NCBI RefSeq assembly: GCF_000340435.2
Contig: NZ_CP011883.2
Span: forward strand, 3,766,687 to 3,830,686
DNA: 64,000 nucleotides
Reading direction: 5' to 3'
Source of the DNA: Mycobacterium haemophilum DSM 44634
GTDB lineage: Bacteria; Actinomycetota; Actinomycetes; Mycobacteriales; Mycobacteriaceae
Part shown: positions 24,393 to 32,539 of the stretch, one piece after another
Layout: each line of letters starts with the position of its first letter
Numbering within the stretch: position 1 is the first letter of the stretch
Made by a program: the position numbers and the translations under genes
The notes under the pieces: generated by a model
Seen by the model: only the letters and a program-made list of their open reading frames with translations
Told to the model about the DNA's origin: nothing
Databases searched by the model: none

Positions 24393-24406
24393 TCGTTTGC
24401 AAACGA
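24393..24406. promoter_or_regulatory. Perfect 14-bp palindrome upstream of kstR, unknown regulator
   Basis: TCGTTTGCAAACGA is self-complementary and lies 28 bp before the kstR start, downstream of the KstR operator. It does not fit the KstR or KstR2 motif. The dyad with a GC centre resembles sites used by LacI-family proteins, one of which is encoded next door. Confidence 0.45.
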
Positions 24407-24434
24407 ACCGCCTGGAAGAGGAGCAGCCTGTCAG

Positions 24435-25103
24435 ATGTCGCCAGCGAACACGACCCCGGCCCACGTCGCTGACTCACAGCCGCGCGAGGTCATGAACGTG
24501 GCGGTGCTGGCTGAGTCCGAACTTGGTTCGGAGGCGCAGCGGGAACGACGCAAACGCATCTTGGACGCCACCATGGCGATCGCGTCGAAAGGCGGCTACG
24601 AGGCGGTGCAGATGCGCGCCGTGGCGGACCGGGCCGATGTGGCCGTTGGGACGCTGTATCGCTACTTCCCGTCGAAGGTGCACCTGCTGGTGTCGGCGTT
24701 GGGCCGCGAATTTGGCCGCATCGACGCCAAGACCGATCGCTCCTCGGTGTCCGGCAACAGCCCGTATCAGCGGCTGAACTTCATGGTGAGCAAGCTCAAC
24801 CGCGCGATGCAGCGCAATCCGCTGCTCACCGAGGCGATGACGCGTGCCTACGTCTTCGCCGACGCCTCCGCGGCCAGCGAGGTCGACCACGTCGAGAAGC
24901 TCATCGATTCCATGTTCGCGCGCGCGATGGCCGACGGCGAACCGACAGAAGACCAATACCACATCGCCCGGGTGATCTCGGACGTGTGGCTGTCGAACCT
25001 GCTGGCATGGCTGACCCGGCGGGCCTCGGCAACCGACGTCAGCAAGCGACTGGACCTGGCCGTGCAGCTGCTGATCGGCGACCAAGAGTCGAGCCCAGCC
25101 TAA
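24435..25103 (+). CDS. kstR: KstR, TetR repressor of cholesterol catabolism (Rv3574-like)
   Basis: This is a TetR-family repressor that controls the large sterol regulon and is released by 3-oxo-cholestenoyl-type CoA thioesters. The HTH lies in ILDATMAIASKGGYEAVQMR and DVAVGTLYRYFPSKVHLL. Three starts are possible: ATG 24435 (222 residues, preceded by GAAGAGGAG), ATG 24492 and GTG 24498. The classical annotation begins with AVLAESELG, matching the later ones; the ribosome site favours the first. The 3' end overlaps the convergent LacI-family gene by 4 nt. Confidence 0.93.
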   Translation: MSPANTTPAHVADSQPREVMNVAVLAESELGSEAQRERRKRILDATMAIASKGGYEAVQMRAVADRADVAVGTLYRYFPSKVHLLVSALGREFGRIDAKTDRSSVSGNSPYQRLNFMVSKLNRAMQRNPLLTEAMTRAYVFADASAASEVDHVEKLIDSMFARAMADGEPTEDQYHIARVISDVWLSNLLAWLTRRASATDVSKRLDLAVQLLIGDQESSPA

Positions 25104-26188
25104 GCAGGCGGGCCGGCGGTGCGCCCCCGAATCAGCTCGGTGTCCAGTAGCTCGACAACCGGCAGGCCCGGCGTGCCTGTCCGTGGTGGCTTCAGCAGAA
25201 GTTCGCCTGCCCGGCGGCCCTTCTGCAGGCTTGGCTGCGCCACCGTGGTCAGGCCACGACTGATCGCCTCGGGCACACCATCAAAACCGGTCACGCTCAT
25301 CTGACCGGGCACGTAAATGCCTTGTGCCCGAAGGTAATCCATGGCTGACAGGGCCAATATGTCCGCGGTACACATCAGTGCGGTAATCCGCGGATTGGCC
25401 TGGAGGGCCACCTTGGCCGCGGCGCCACCCGACGTCGGCAGGTGTTCATAGCTCTCCACCACGGTCAGCGAATCCGGCGCGACACCGGCGGCTGTCATTG
25501 CTTCCCAGACACCGATAATGCGCTCGCGTTGCACGTCAAAGGTCGGCGACTGGAGCCGGTCGGCGTCCACCAGGTCTTGTCGGCGGTCCCGGCCCAGCCT
25601 CATGGTCAGCAGCCCGATCTCGCGATGCCCCAGTCCGAGCACATAGTCAGCGAGTTCGCGCATCGCGGCCCGGTCGTCGATACCCACCCGGGACACGCCC
25701 GACAGGCCTTTGGGCTGGTCAACCACAACAACGGGCAGGCGCCGCTGAAGAACGACCTGCAGGTAGGGATCGCCGTCGCAAACCGAATACACCACGAAGC
25801 CATCCACCCCGGCCGCAAGCACACCGGCTGTCCCGTCCTGCAGACTGCGGCCGGGTCCGACCGCCACCAGCAAGAGCCCCTGCCCTAGCTCTTCGCAGGA
25901 TTGCGCTACCCCGGCAACGAAATCGCGTGCTGCCGGGTCACTGAAGAAATAGGTCAGTGGTTCGGCCATGACCAAGCCAACCGCGCCGGCCTTACGAGTC
26001 CGCAACGATCGGGCGACCGGATCGGGTCCGGCGTAACCGAGCCGCTTGGCTGTGGCCAACACCCGTTCGCGCAGGTCAGCCGAGAGCTGATCGGGACGGT
26101 TGAACGCATTCGAAATTGTGGTGCGCGAAACCTTGAGTTCCGCCGCCAACGACGCCAGAGTCGCACGCCGACGTGGTGTGGGACTCAC
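25100..26188 (-). CDS. LacI-family transcriptional regulator (Rv3575c-like)
   Basis: This is a 362-residue LacI/GalR regulator. The N-terminal headpiece is RATLASLAAELKVSRTTISN followed by NAFNRPDQLS and the hinge LGYAGPDPVARSLRTRKAG. A periplasmic-binding-protein-like ligand domain follows (GVDGFVVYSV, ALMCTADILALSAMDYLR, MSVTGFDGVPEA). It probably senses a sugar or nucleoside. It is divergent from the metal ABC operon and convergent with kstR. No operator for it could be assigned with confidence. Confidence 0.9.
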   Translation of the reverse strand: MSPTPRRRATLASLAAELKVSRTTISNAFNRPDQLSADLRERVLATAKRLGYAGPDPVARSLRTRKAGAVGLVMAEPLTYFFSDPAARDFVAGVAQSCEELGQGLLLVAVGPGRSLQDGTAGVLAAGVDGFVVYSVCDGDPYLQVVLQRRLPVVVVDQPKGLSGVSRVGIDDRAAMRELADYVLGLGHREIGLLTMRLGRDRRQDLVDADRLQSPTFDVQRERIIGVWEAMTAAGVAPDSLTVVESYEHLPTSGGAAAKVALQANPRITALMCTADILALSAMDYLRAQGIYVPGQMSVTGFDGVPEAISRGLTTVAQPSLQKGRRAGELLLKPPRTGTPGLPVVELLDTELIRGRTAGPPA

Positions 26189-26252
26189 GTTCGGTGAGGC
26201 TACCGCGGATTCTCTCCAGTGCCTACGCGTGTCCGATCAAACTACGATTTGT

Positions 26253-26267
26253 TGAAAACGATTTTCA
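26253..26267. promoter_or_regulatory. Zur-type operator upstream of the metal ABC operon
   Basis: TGAAAACGATTTTCA has 6-bp arms TGAAAA/TTTTCA around a 3-base centre in an AT-rich island. It closely resembles the actinobacterial Zur box core TGAAAATCATTTTCA. It lies 46 bp before the chosen start of the binding-protein gene. Confidence 0.75.
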
Positions 26268-26313
26268 TTAGTATTATGTGGCGGCTGGCCGGCCGGCGAG
26301 AGGAAAGTCGAGC

Positions 26314-27234
26314 GTGCGAATAGCCCCAATGGGTCTGACGGCTATCGTCTGGTGCCTGATCGGCTCAACCACGCTGACCGGCTGCGGCGCCCTTGGTTCA
26401 GGGCACCCGCGCGCGGCAGCCGTGGTGGCATCCACCGATGTGTGGGGCAGTGTGGCGCGGGCTGTCGCAGGCGGCCATGTCACCGTGACCTCCATCGTGA
26501 CCGGCGCCCAAACCGATCCGCACGCGTATCACGCCAGTCCCGCTGACGCTGCCGCGATCACCGATGCCGCATTGGTGGTCTACAACGGCGGCGGTTACGA
26601 CCCATGGGTCGACACGGTGCTGGCCGGCCGTCCGGGTATCCAATCGGTGGATGCTTACTCGCTTCTGGCTAGCAGGGCTGCCACCACCGACAGGCCGCCC
26701 GACGAACACGTCTTCTACGACCTGAGCATCGCCAAGTCGGTCGCCGCCCTGGTCGCCGACCGGCTGGTGACCATCGATCCGGACAATGCCGCGGACTACC
26801 AGGCCAACGCCGCCGAATTCTGCCGCGGCGCCGACGCGATCGCCATCTCCGAACACGCCATTGCCAGCGATTACCCCGCCGCCGGGGTCATCGTGACCGA
26901 GCCGGTGGTGCACTACCTGCTGCAGGCATCCGGCCTGGTCAATCGCACGCCGCCGGCCTTTACCGCAGCCCACGAGAACGAGAGCGATCCGTCGCCAGCC
27001 GACATGGCGGCCGTCCTCGACCTGATTAACCACCGTCAAGTCTCGGCGCTGCTGGTCAATCCGCAGACGTCGAGCGCCGCAACCACTGGCCTGCAGGCTG
27101 CGGCCCGACGGTCGGGTGTGCCGGTAACCGAAGTGACCGAGACGTTGCCGAGCGGCACCGATTATCTGACCTGGCAACGCAACACGGTTGATCAGCTGCT
27201 CATTGCGCTGCGGTCGAACCGGCCATCCCGATGA
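26314..27234 (+). CDS. Metal (likely zinc) ABC transporter substrate-binding lipoprotein, ZnuA/TroA family
   Basis: This is a 306-residue lipoprotein. The frame is open back to GTG 26278, but GTG 26314 follows GAGAGGAAAG and gives a normal signal peptide with lipobox LTGC and Cys24. Metal-binding segments of the cluster A-I family are DPHAYHASPADAA, DEHVFYDLSIA and AAHENESDPSPADMAAV, with His and Glu/Asp in the usual places. It should capture Zn2+ (or Mn2+) outside the membrane and hand it to the permease. It overlaps the ATPase gene by ATGA, and the Zur-type box upstream favours zinc. I do not recall this operon here in H37Rv. Confidence 0.88.
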   Translation: MRIAPMGLTAIVWCLIGSTTLTGCGALGSGHPRAAAVVASTDVWGSVARAVAGGHVTVTSIVTGAQTDPHAYHASPADAAAITDAALVVYNGGGYDPWVDTVLAGRPGIQSVDAYSLLASRAATTDRPPDEHVFYDLSIAKSVAALVADRLVTIDPDNAADYQANAAEFCRGADAIAISEHAIASDYPAAGVIVTEPVVHYLLQASGLVNRTPPAFTAAHENESDPSPADMAAVLDLINHRQVSALLVNPQTSSAATTGLQAAARRSGVPVTEVTETLPSGTDYLTWQRNTVDQLLIALRSNRPSR

Positions 27235-28079
27235 TCCCGAAAATTACTGCCGTGGCGGTTGAAGATCTCGAAGCGGTCTCGCAACGACCGCGGTCCGCGG
27301 ATAACGCTGCCCACACGATCTCGCTGAGCGACGCGCGGCTGGCGTTCGGCGATCGTGTGCTGTGGGATCACCTCAACCTGTCGGTGTCGGCAGGCGAGTT
27401 CATCGCGGTGCTGGGCCCCAACGGCACCGGTAAGACGTCGTTACTCAAGGTGCTGCTCGGACAACTGGCGCTCAGTGCCGGCGTTGCGCGGGTGGAGGGC
27501 AAGCGGATCACCGCCGGCAGTCCACGCATCGGCTACGTGCCGCAACACCGCCCCATCGACCGTGAAGTGCTGCTGCGCGGTCGTGACCTGGTTCGACTGG
27601 GCATCGACGGACGCCGCTGGGGCGCCATGCCACTGCGGTCCGCCGATCGGGCTCGCCGGCGCGAGGCCGTATGCACGGCGCTGCGGCAAGTCAACGGCGA
27701 GCAGCTGGCCGATGTCCGGGTCGGGGTGATGTCGGGCGGCGAGTTGCAGCGCGTCCGCATCGCTTCGGCGCTGGTCAGCGACCCGACGCTGCTGCTGTGC
27801 GACGAACCGTTGCTGACCTTGGACCCGGCCAACGCCAAGCTGGTGTCGGCGTTGATCGACCGTCGCCGCCGGGAAGCCGGCACCACGGTGCTCGTCGTCA
27901 CCCATGAGGTCAACCCGATCCTGCCGTATGTGGACCGGGTGCTCTATCTGGTCGACGGCCGATTCCTGATCGGCACTGTCGAACAGGTGATGACCACCGA
28001 GACACTGTCAGCGCTTTACCAGGCAGACATCCAGGTGGTGAAGGTCAAGGATCGTTACGTCGTGGTTGGCGAGCCCTGA
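27231..28079 (+). CDS. Metal ABC transporter ATP-binding protein (ZnuC-like)
   Basis: This is a 282-residue ABC ATPase. Walker A is GPNGTGKTS, the Q-loop is near VPQHRP, the signature is a slightly unusual MSGGELQRVRIASAL, Walker B is LLLCDEP, and the switch His is in LVVTHEVNP. About 25 extra residues precede the first strand. It overlaps the binding-protein gene (ATGA) and the permease (TGATG), so the three are one translationally coupled operon. Confidence 0.92.
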   Translation: MIPKITAVAVEDLEAVSQRPRSADNAAHTISLSDARLAFGDRVLWDHLNLSVSAGEFIAVLGPNGTGKTSLLKVLLGQLALSAGVARVEGKRITAGSPRIGYVPQHRPIDREVLLRGRDLVRLGIDGRRWGAMPLRSADRARRREAVCTALRQVNGEQLADVRVGVMSGGELQRVRIASALVSDPTLLLCDEPLLTLDPANAKLVSALIDRRRREAGTTVLVVTHEVNPILPYVDRVLYLVDGRFLIGTVEQVMTTETLSALYQADIQVVKVKDRYVVVGEP

Positions 28080-28936
28080 TGAACGATCGGCTCGCCCACA
28101 TGTGGAACCATCTGTTCTCCTTCGACATCACTGCGCATTTGCTCAGTCACGACTTCGTCCAGCAGGCGCTGCTGGCGGCGGCGCTGCTGGGGTTGGTGGC
28201 CGGGCTGATCGGGCCGTTTATCGTGATGCGCCAAATGTCGTTCGCCGTGCACGGTTCCAGCGAACTGTCGCTGACCGGAGCCGCATTCGCGCTTCTGGTC
28301 GGGTTTGAGGTGGGCGTGGGCGCCCTAGTCGGCAGCGCTTTGGCGGCAGCGCTGTTCGGCATCCTTGGTCGGCGAGCCCGAGAGCGGGATTCGGTGATCG
28401 GGGTCGTGCTGGCGTTCGGGCTGGGGTTAGCGGTGCTGTTCATCCATCTCTACCCCGGACGGACCGGGACCAGTTTCGCGTTGCTGACCGGCCAGATCGT
28501 CGGCGTGGGCTACTCCGGGCTGGCCATGCTGGCGCTCGTTTGCCTGCTTGTCATCGCGGTGTTGACGATGTGCTACCGACCACTGTTGTTCGCGACGGTC
28601 GATCCGGACGTCGCGGCCGCGCGTGGCGTCCCCGTTCGCGCGCTGGGCATCGTATTTGCCGCGTTGGTCGGTGTGGTGGCCGCGCAAGCCGTGCAGGTTG
28701 TCGGGGCGTTGTTGGTGATGTCGCTACTGATCACGCCGGCGGCCGCGGCCGCCCGGGTCGTCGCCTCGCCGATCGCGGCAATGGTGGCCGCTGTGGTCTT
28801 CGCCGAGGTCTCTGCAGTCGGGGGTGTGGTGCTGTCGTTGGCGCCCGGTGTGCCGGTGTCGGTGTTCGTCGCGACCATCTCGTTTTTGATCTACCTATTT
28901 TGCTGGCTACTCGGGCGACGTGAAGTATTGGGGTGA
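28079..28936 (+). CDS. Metal ABC transporter permease (ZnuB/ABC-3 family)
   Basis: This is a 285-residue ABC-3 family permease with about eight membrane spans. Recognisable parts are VAGLIGPFIVMRQMSFAVHG near the N-terminus, followed by the coupling region FATVDPDVAAARGVPVRALG and VVGALLVMSLLITPAAAAA. It probably works as a homodimer, since there is a single permease gene. The stop lies 88 bp before the LppH-like gene. Confidence 0.92.
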   Translation: MNDRLAHMWNHLFSFDITAHLLSHDFVQQALLAAALLGLVAGLIGPFIVMRQMSFAVHGSSELSLTGAAFALLVGFEVGVGALVGSALAAALFGILGRRARERDSVIGVVLAFGLGLAVLFIHLYPGRTGTSFALLTGQIVGVGYSGLAMLALVCLLVIAVLTMCYRPLLFATVDPDVAAARGVPVRALGIVFAALVGVVAAQAVQVVGALLVMSLLITPAAAAARVVASPIAAMVAAVVFAEVSAVGGVVLSLAPGVPVSVFVATISFLIYLFCWLLGRREVLG

Positions 28937-29024
28937 GGTCTGCGCATAAGCTTGTCCACCATAATGACCGAATCGGTGGGACAGCACGGGTGTTCCGGCT
29001 CGCGCACAGCTCTGGGGAGGCGCA

Positions 29025-29735
29025 GTGCGTGAGCAAATTGCAGGCGTTGTGCTGGCCGGCGTGTGCACACTCACCGTGGCCTGCAGCACCACGGTTAACG
29101 GAAAGGCCGTAGCCGCCGACAATGCCGGACCGGCGTCACCGAATGCGGTAACGGTTTCGGCGCTTAACGGGCTACTGCTCGACGTCAGCCAGATCAATAG
29201 CGCGTTGAGCGCGACATCGATGAAGGTGTGGTTCAACGCCACGGGAATGTGGGACTGGAGCGCCAGCGTGAGTGACACGACTTGCCTACCAATAGATGGG
29301 CCCGCACAAGCCAAGGTCTATGCGGACACTGGGTGGATCGGTGTCCGCGGCCAACGCCTCGACGACAGCATCGACGACTCCATGAAGCGCAACCACTACG
29401 CCATTCAGGCTGTGGTCGGGTTCCCGTCGGCGCAGGACGCGTCCGCGTTTTACGATGCCTCGACACAAAGCTGGCCCACCTGCTCGAGGCGCCGGTATTC
29501 CGATAGCAACCCCGGTGCGCCGGACACCGTGTGGACGGTAGCTGGGGTGACCAACGCCAACGGCATGCTCGGCACCTCGCAGGCTCAAGAAGGCGGCGAC
29601 GGATGGATCTGCCAGCGTGCGCTGACCGTGCGCAACAATGTCGCCATCGACATCGTGACGTGCGGCTACAGCCAAACGGGTCCGGTGGCGATCGACATCG
29701 CTTCCCAGATCGCCGCCAAGGTGCCTAAGCAGTAG
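29025..29735 (+). CDS. lppH: LppH-like lipoprotein with PknH sensor domain (Rv3576-like)
   Basis: This is a 236-residue lipoprotein with a short signal and lipobox TVAC (Cys20). The mature part matches the extracellular PknH_C sensor fold, with four Cys able to form two disulfides (TTCLPI, WPTCSRR, WICQRA, IVTCGYS). In mycobacteria this domain occurs on the outside of the PknH kinase and as free lipoproteins such as LppH, LpqQ and LprH. The ligand is unknown. The start is GTG at 29025, preceded by GGGGAGG. Confidence 0.85.
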   Translation: MREQIAGVVLAGVCTLTVACSTTVNGKAVAADNAGPASPNAVTVSALNGLLLDVSQINSALSATSMKVWFNATGMWDWSASVSDTTCLPIDGPAQAKVYADTGWIGVRGQRLDDSIDDSMKRNHYAIQAVVGFPSAQDASAFYDASTQSWPTCSRRRYSDSNPGAPDTVWTVAGVTNANGMLGTSQAQEGGDGWICQRALTVRNNVAIDIVTCGYSQTGPVAIDIASQIAAKVPKQ

Positions 29736-29823
29736 CCATGAGCTAAGCAATGCGACGGGCACCTCGATGGCCGTCCACATCCCGCAATGAGTTTGCTGCG
29801 GGGCCAGCTCCTAAGCTAGCCGC

Positions 29824-30374
29824 ATGGCCGGTATCGACCTCAACGCCGACTTGGGCGAAGGCTTCGGCGTTTGGCGGCTCGGCGATGATGACGCCATGCT
29901 GCGGATCGTCACTAGCGCCAACGTGGCGTGCGCATCGGAGCGCAGGTGAGCTATCGCGACCTGGCCGGGTTCGGGCGGCGCTTCATCGACGTTGCCGCCG
30001 TCGCTGCGGCGACACAGCTGGTGGATGCGACGCCGCCGGTGCTGGGCTTGGCGGGTTCGGCCTTTTTCGATGAGGCCGCGCGCCTTGGCTTACGCACGGT
30101 GGCGGAGGCGTTCGCCGATCGCGCCTACCGGCCGGACGGCCAGCTGGTTTCTCGGCACGCACCCGGCGCGGTGTTGCACGATCCGGCGGTGGTAGCGCAG
30201 CGGGTGGTGACCATGGTGGCCACCGGCCAGGTCACCGCGGTCGACGGCACGCAGCTGGCTGTCATCGTGGAATCGGTTTGTTTGCATGGCGATTCGCCCG
30301 ACGCGGTGCAGATGGCGGCTGCGGTGCGTGATCAGCTCAACGCCGCCGATGTCGATATCAGGGCGTTCTGCTGA
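29824..30374 (+). pseudogene. Eroded pxpA (LamB/YcsF family, 5-oxoprolinase subunit A)
   Basis: ATG 29824 begins MAGIDLNADLGEGFGVWRLG, the unmistakable N-terminus of LamB/YcsF proteins, and runs to NVAC, where GFHAGDP should follow. Instead the reading jumps to the RIGAQVSYRDLAGFGRRFID block in another frame and hits TGA at 29948-29950. The next frame continues to FFDEAARLGLRTVAEAFADR, RHAPGAVLHDP, VESVCLHGDSP and a normal end at 30374. A second gap of roughly 40-50 residues lies after GRRFIDVAA, where the PHGALYN region should be. So there are at least two deletions, one of them frameshifting. The partner genes pxpB and pxpC are not nearby. Its stop overlaps the next gene (TGATG). Confidence 0.85.
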
Positions 30375-31294
30375 TGAGATTGAGACTCGGTCGTCCCGAC
30401 ATCGCGCGGTATTCGAATCGGTTCACCGTTGCTGCCGCCAAACCTGATGCACCGCTTACGGTGACATGGATGGGTGTGGCGACGCTGCTGCTCGACGACG
30501 GGTCGTCCGCGTTGCTGACCGACGGCTACTTTTCCCGGCCCAGCCTCGCGCGACTGGCGATCCGCAAGGTGTCGTCGTCGCCGCAGCGCGTGGACGGCTG
30601 TCTTGCCCGGGCCAAGATATCCCAGCTTGCGGCTGTCATTCCGGTGCACACGCACATCGACCATGTGCTGGACTCCGCGCTGGTCGCCGACCGCACCGGC
30701 GCCCAGCTGGTGGGGGGCGAGTCGGCGGCCCAGGTCGGGCGCGGATACGGGCTGCCCGAGAGCCGTCTTGTCGTCGCGGCCCCCGGTGACCCAATTCCAT
30801 TGGGCGCCTACGACGTCACGCTGGTGGCGTCACACCACTGCCCACCCGACCGGTTTCCGGGTGTGATCAGCGCACCGCTGACACCACCGGTGCGGGCGTC
30901 GGCCTACCGCTGCGGCGAGGCGTGGTCGACGCTGGTGCACCACCGACCATCGGGCCGGCGGCTATTGATCCAGGGCAGCGCCGGTTTCGTCAAGGGTGCA
31001 CTGACCGGCTACCGGGCCGATGCCGTCTATCTCAGTGTTGGCCAACTGGGCCTGCAGCCGCGGTCATACCTGCACGATTACTGGACCGAAACCGTGCGCA
31101 CCGTAGGTGCGCGCCGAGTGATCCTGATCCACTGGGACGATTTCTTCCGCCCGCTGTCAAAGCCCTTGCGGGCCTTGCCATATGCGAGCGATGACTTAGA
31201 CGTGTCGGTGCGGATTCTCGACGAGATGGCGGCCGCCGACGGGGTCACACTGCAGCTGCCGACGGTGTTTCGGCGCGAGGATCCCTGGATCTAA
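30374..31294 (+). CDS. Metallo-beta-lactamase-fold hydrolase (Rv3577-like)
   Basis: This is a 306-residue protein of the UlaG/RomA-like metallo-beta-lactamase group. WMGVATLLLDDG is the first strand pair, PVHTHIDHVLD the HxHxDH metal site, ASHHCPP a further His, and LIHWDDFF the C-terminal His. The product is likely a cytoplasmic metal-dependent hydrolase of unknown substrate. Its start overlaps the stop of the dead pxpA, so it may once have been coupled to it. It is followed 3 bp later by the permease gene. Confidence 0.82.
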   Translation: MRLRLGRPDIARYSNRFTVAAAKPDAPLTVTWMGVATLLLDDGSSALLTDGYFSRPSLARLAIRKVSSSPQRVDGCLARAKISQLAAVIPVHTHIDHVLDSALVADRTGAQLVGGESAAQVGRGYGLPESRLVVAAPGDPIPLGAYDVTLVASHHCPPDRFPGVISAPLTPPVRASAYRCGEAWSTLVHHRPSGRRLLIQGSAGFVKGALTGYRADAVYLSVGQLGLQPRSYLHDYWTETVRTVGARRVILIHWDDFFRPLSKPLRALPYASDDLDVSVRILDEMAAADGVTLQLPTVFRREDPWI

Positions 31295-31297
31295 ACG

Positions 31298-32539
31298 TTG
31301 ACGCTGACCGTTGCGCTGTTGCTGCTGGCTGTTGTCCTCGGGTTCGCGGTTGCCCGGCCGCGGGGTTGGCCAGAGGCGCTGGCTGCGGTTCCGGCAGCTG
31401 TCATTCTGATAGCGATCGGCGCGGTTTCGGTCCATCAAGCGGCCGTGCAGGTTGCCGGACTTGCCCGGGTGGTCGCATTCTTAGGCGCGGTGTTGGTGCT
31501 GGCCAAACTGTGCGACGACGAAGGCTTGTTCGAGGCCGCAGGCGCGGCAATGGCGCGCGTTCGCGTCGGGTCACACGGCCTGCTGCAGCATGTGTTCGTC
31601 ATTGCCGCCACCATCACCGCCGCGCTCAGCTTGGACGCCACGGTGGTCTTGTTGACCCCGGTGGTGCTGGCGACCGTGCGCCGACTGCGAACCCCGATGC
31701 GGCCATATGCCTACACCACCGCCCATCTGGCCAACGCCGCCTCGCTGCTGCTTCCGGTGTCGAATCTGACCAACCTGCTGGCTTTCCATCTCGCGAACAT
31801 TTCATTCACCAAATTCACCTTGCTGATGGCGGTGCCGTGGCTGACCGCGGTGGCCGCGGTGTACCTAGTCTTTCGCTGGTTTTTCGCCGACGATCTGCGC
31901 GTACCGCCCGACCCGGAACACGTGAGGCCCGCGCCGCGGCCTCCGGTGTTTGTCTTGGCGGTGGTGGCGCTCACGCTTGCCGGGTTCGCGGTCTCGGAAT
32001 CGGTGGGGGTGGCCCCGGCCTGGATTGCGTTGGCCGGCGCCTCGGTGTTGGCGCTTCGCAGCCTGCACCGTCGCCACACGTCGGTGGCCCAGATCGCGCG
32101 TTCGGTGAACCTGTCGTTCCTGGTGTTCGTGCTGGCGCTGGGCGTCGTGGTGCAGGCGGTCATGGTCAACGGAATGAACAGCGCCATGTCCGCGCTGCTG
32201 CCGTCCGGTTGCGGGCTGCCGGCATTGCTCGTGATCGCCGCGGTGGCCGCGGTGTTGGCCAACGTCGTCAACAATCTGCCCGCGACGCTGGTGTTGTTGC
32301 CGCTGGCCGCGGTCAGCGGGCCGATACCCATCCTGGCGGTGCTGATCGGGGTCAACATCGGGCCCAACCTGACCTATGTCGGTTCACTGTCCAACCTGCT
32401 GTGGCGCGGCGTGCTGCGCCAGCAGAATGTCCAAGCCAGCGTCGGCGAATACACCCGTCTCGGGCTGTGTACCGTGCCGGCGGCCCTGGTGGTCGCGGTG
32501 CTCGCGCTGTGGGCCAGCGCGCGGCTACTTGGCCTCTAG
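31298..32539 (+). CDS. arsB2: ArsB/NhaD-type permease (Rv3578 arsB2-like)
   Basis: This is a 413-residue, roughly 11-span ion transporter of the ArsB/NhaD superfamily. Helix and re-entrant loop signatures include SLDATVVLLTPVVLATVRRL, SLLLPVSNLTNLLAF, NVVNNLPATLVLLP and GVNIGPNLTYVGSLSNLL; such NxxP motifs mark the ion-translocating hairpins. Annotated in H37Rv as an arsenite pump, but no arsR or arsC lies near, so the substrate is open. The start is TTG at 31298, 3 bp after the upstream gene. It ends in CTAG shared with the stop of the convergent GDPD gene. Confidence 0.85.
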   Translation: MTLTVALLLLAVVLGFAVARPRGWPEALAAVPAAVILIAIGAVSVHQAAVQVAGLARVVAFLGAVLVLAKLCDDEGLFEAAGAAMARVRVGSHGLLQHVFVIAATITAALSLDATVVLLTPVVLATVRRLRTPMRPYAYTTAHLANAASLLLPVSNLTNLLAFHLANISFTKFTLLMAVPWLTAVAAVYLVFRWFFADDLRVPPDPEHVRPAPRPPVFVLAVVALTLAGFAVSESVGVAPAWIALAGASVLALRSLHRRHTSVAQIARSVNLSFLVFVLALGVVVQAVMVNGMNSAMSALLPSGCGLPALLVIAAVAAVLANVVNNLPATLVLLPLAAVSGPIPILAVLIGVNIGPNLTYVGSLSNLLWRGVLRQQNVQASVGEYTRLGLCTVPAALVVAVLALWASARLLGL

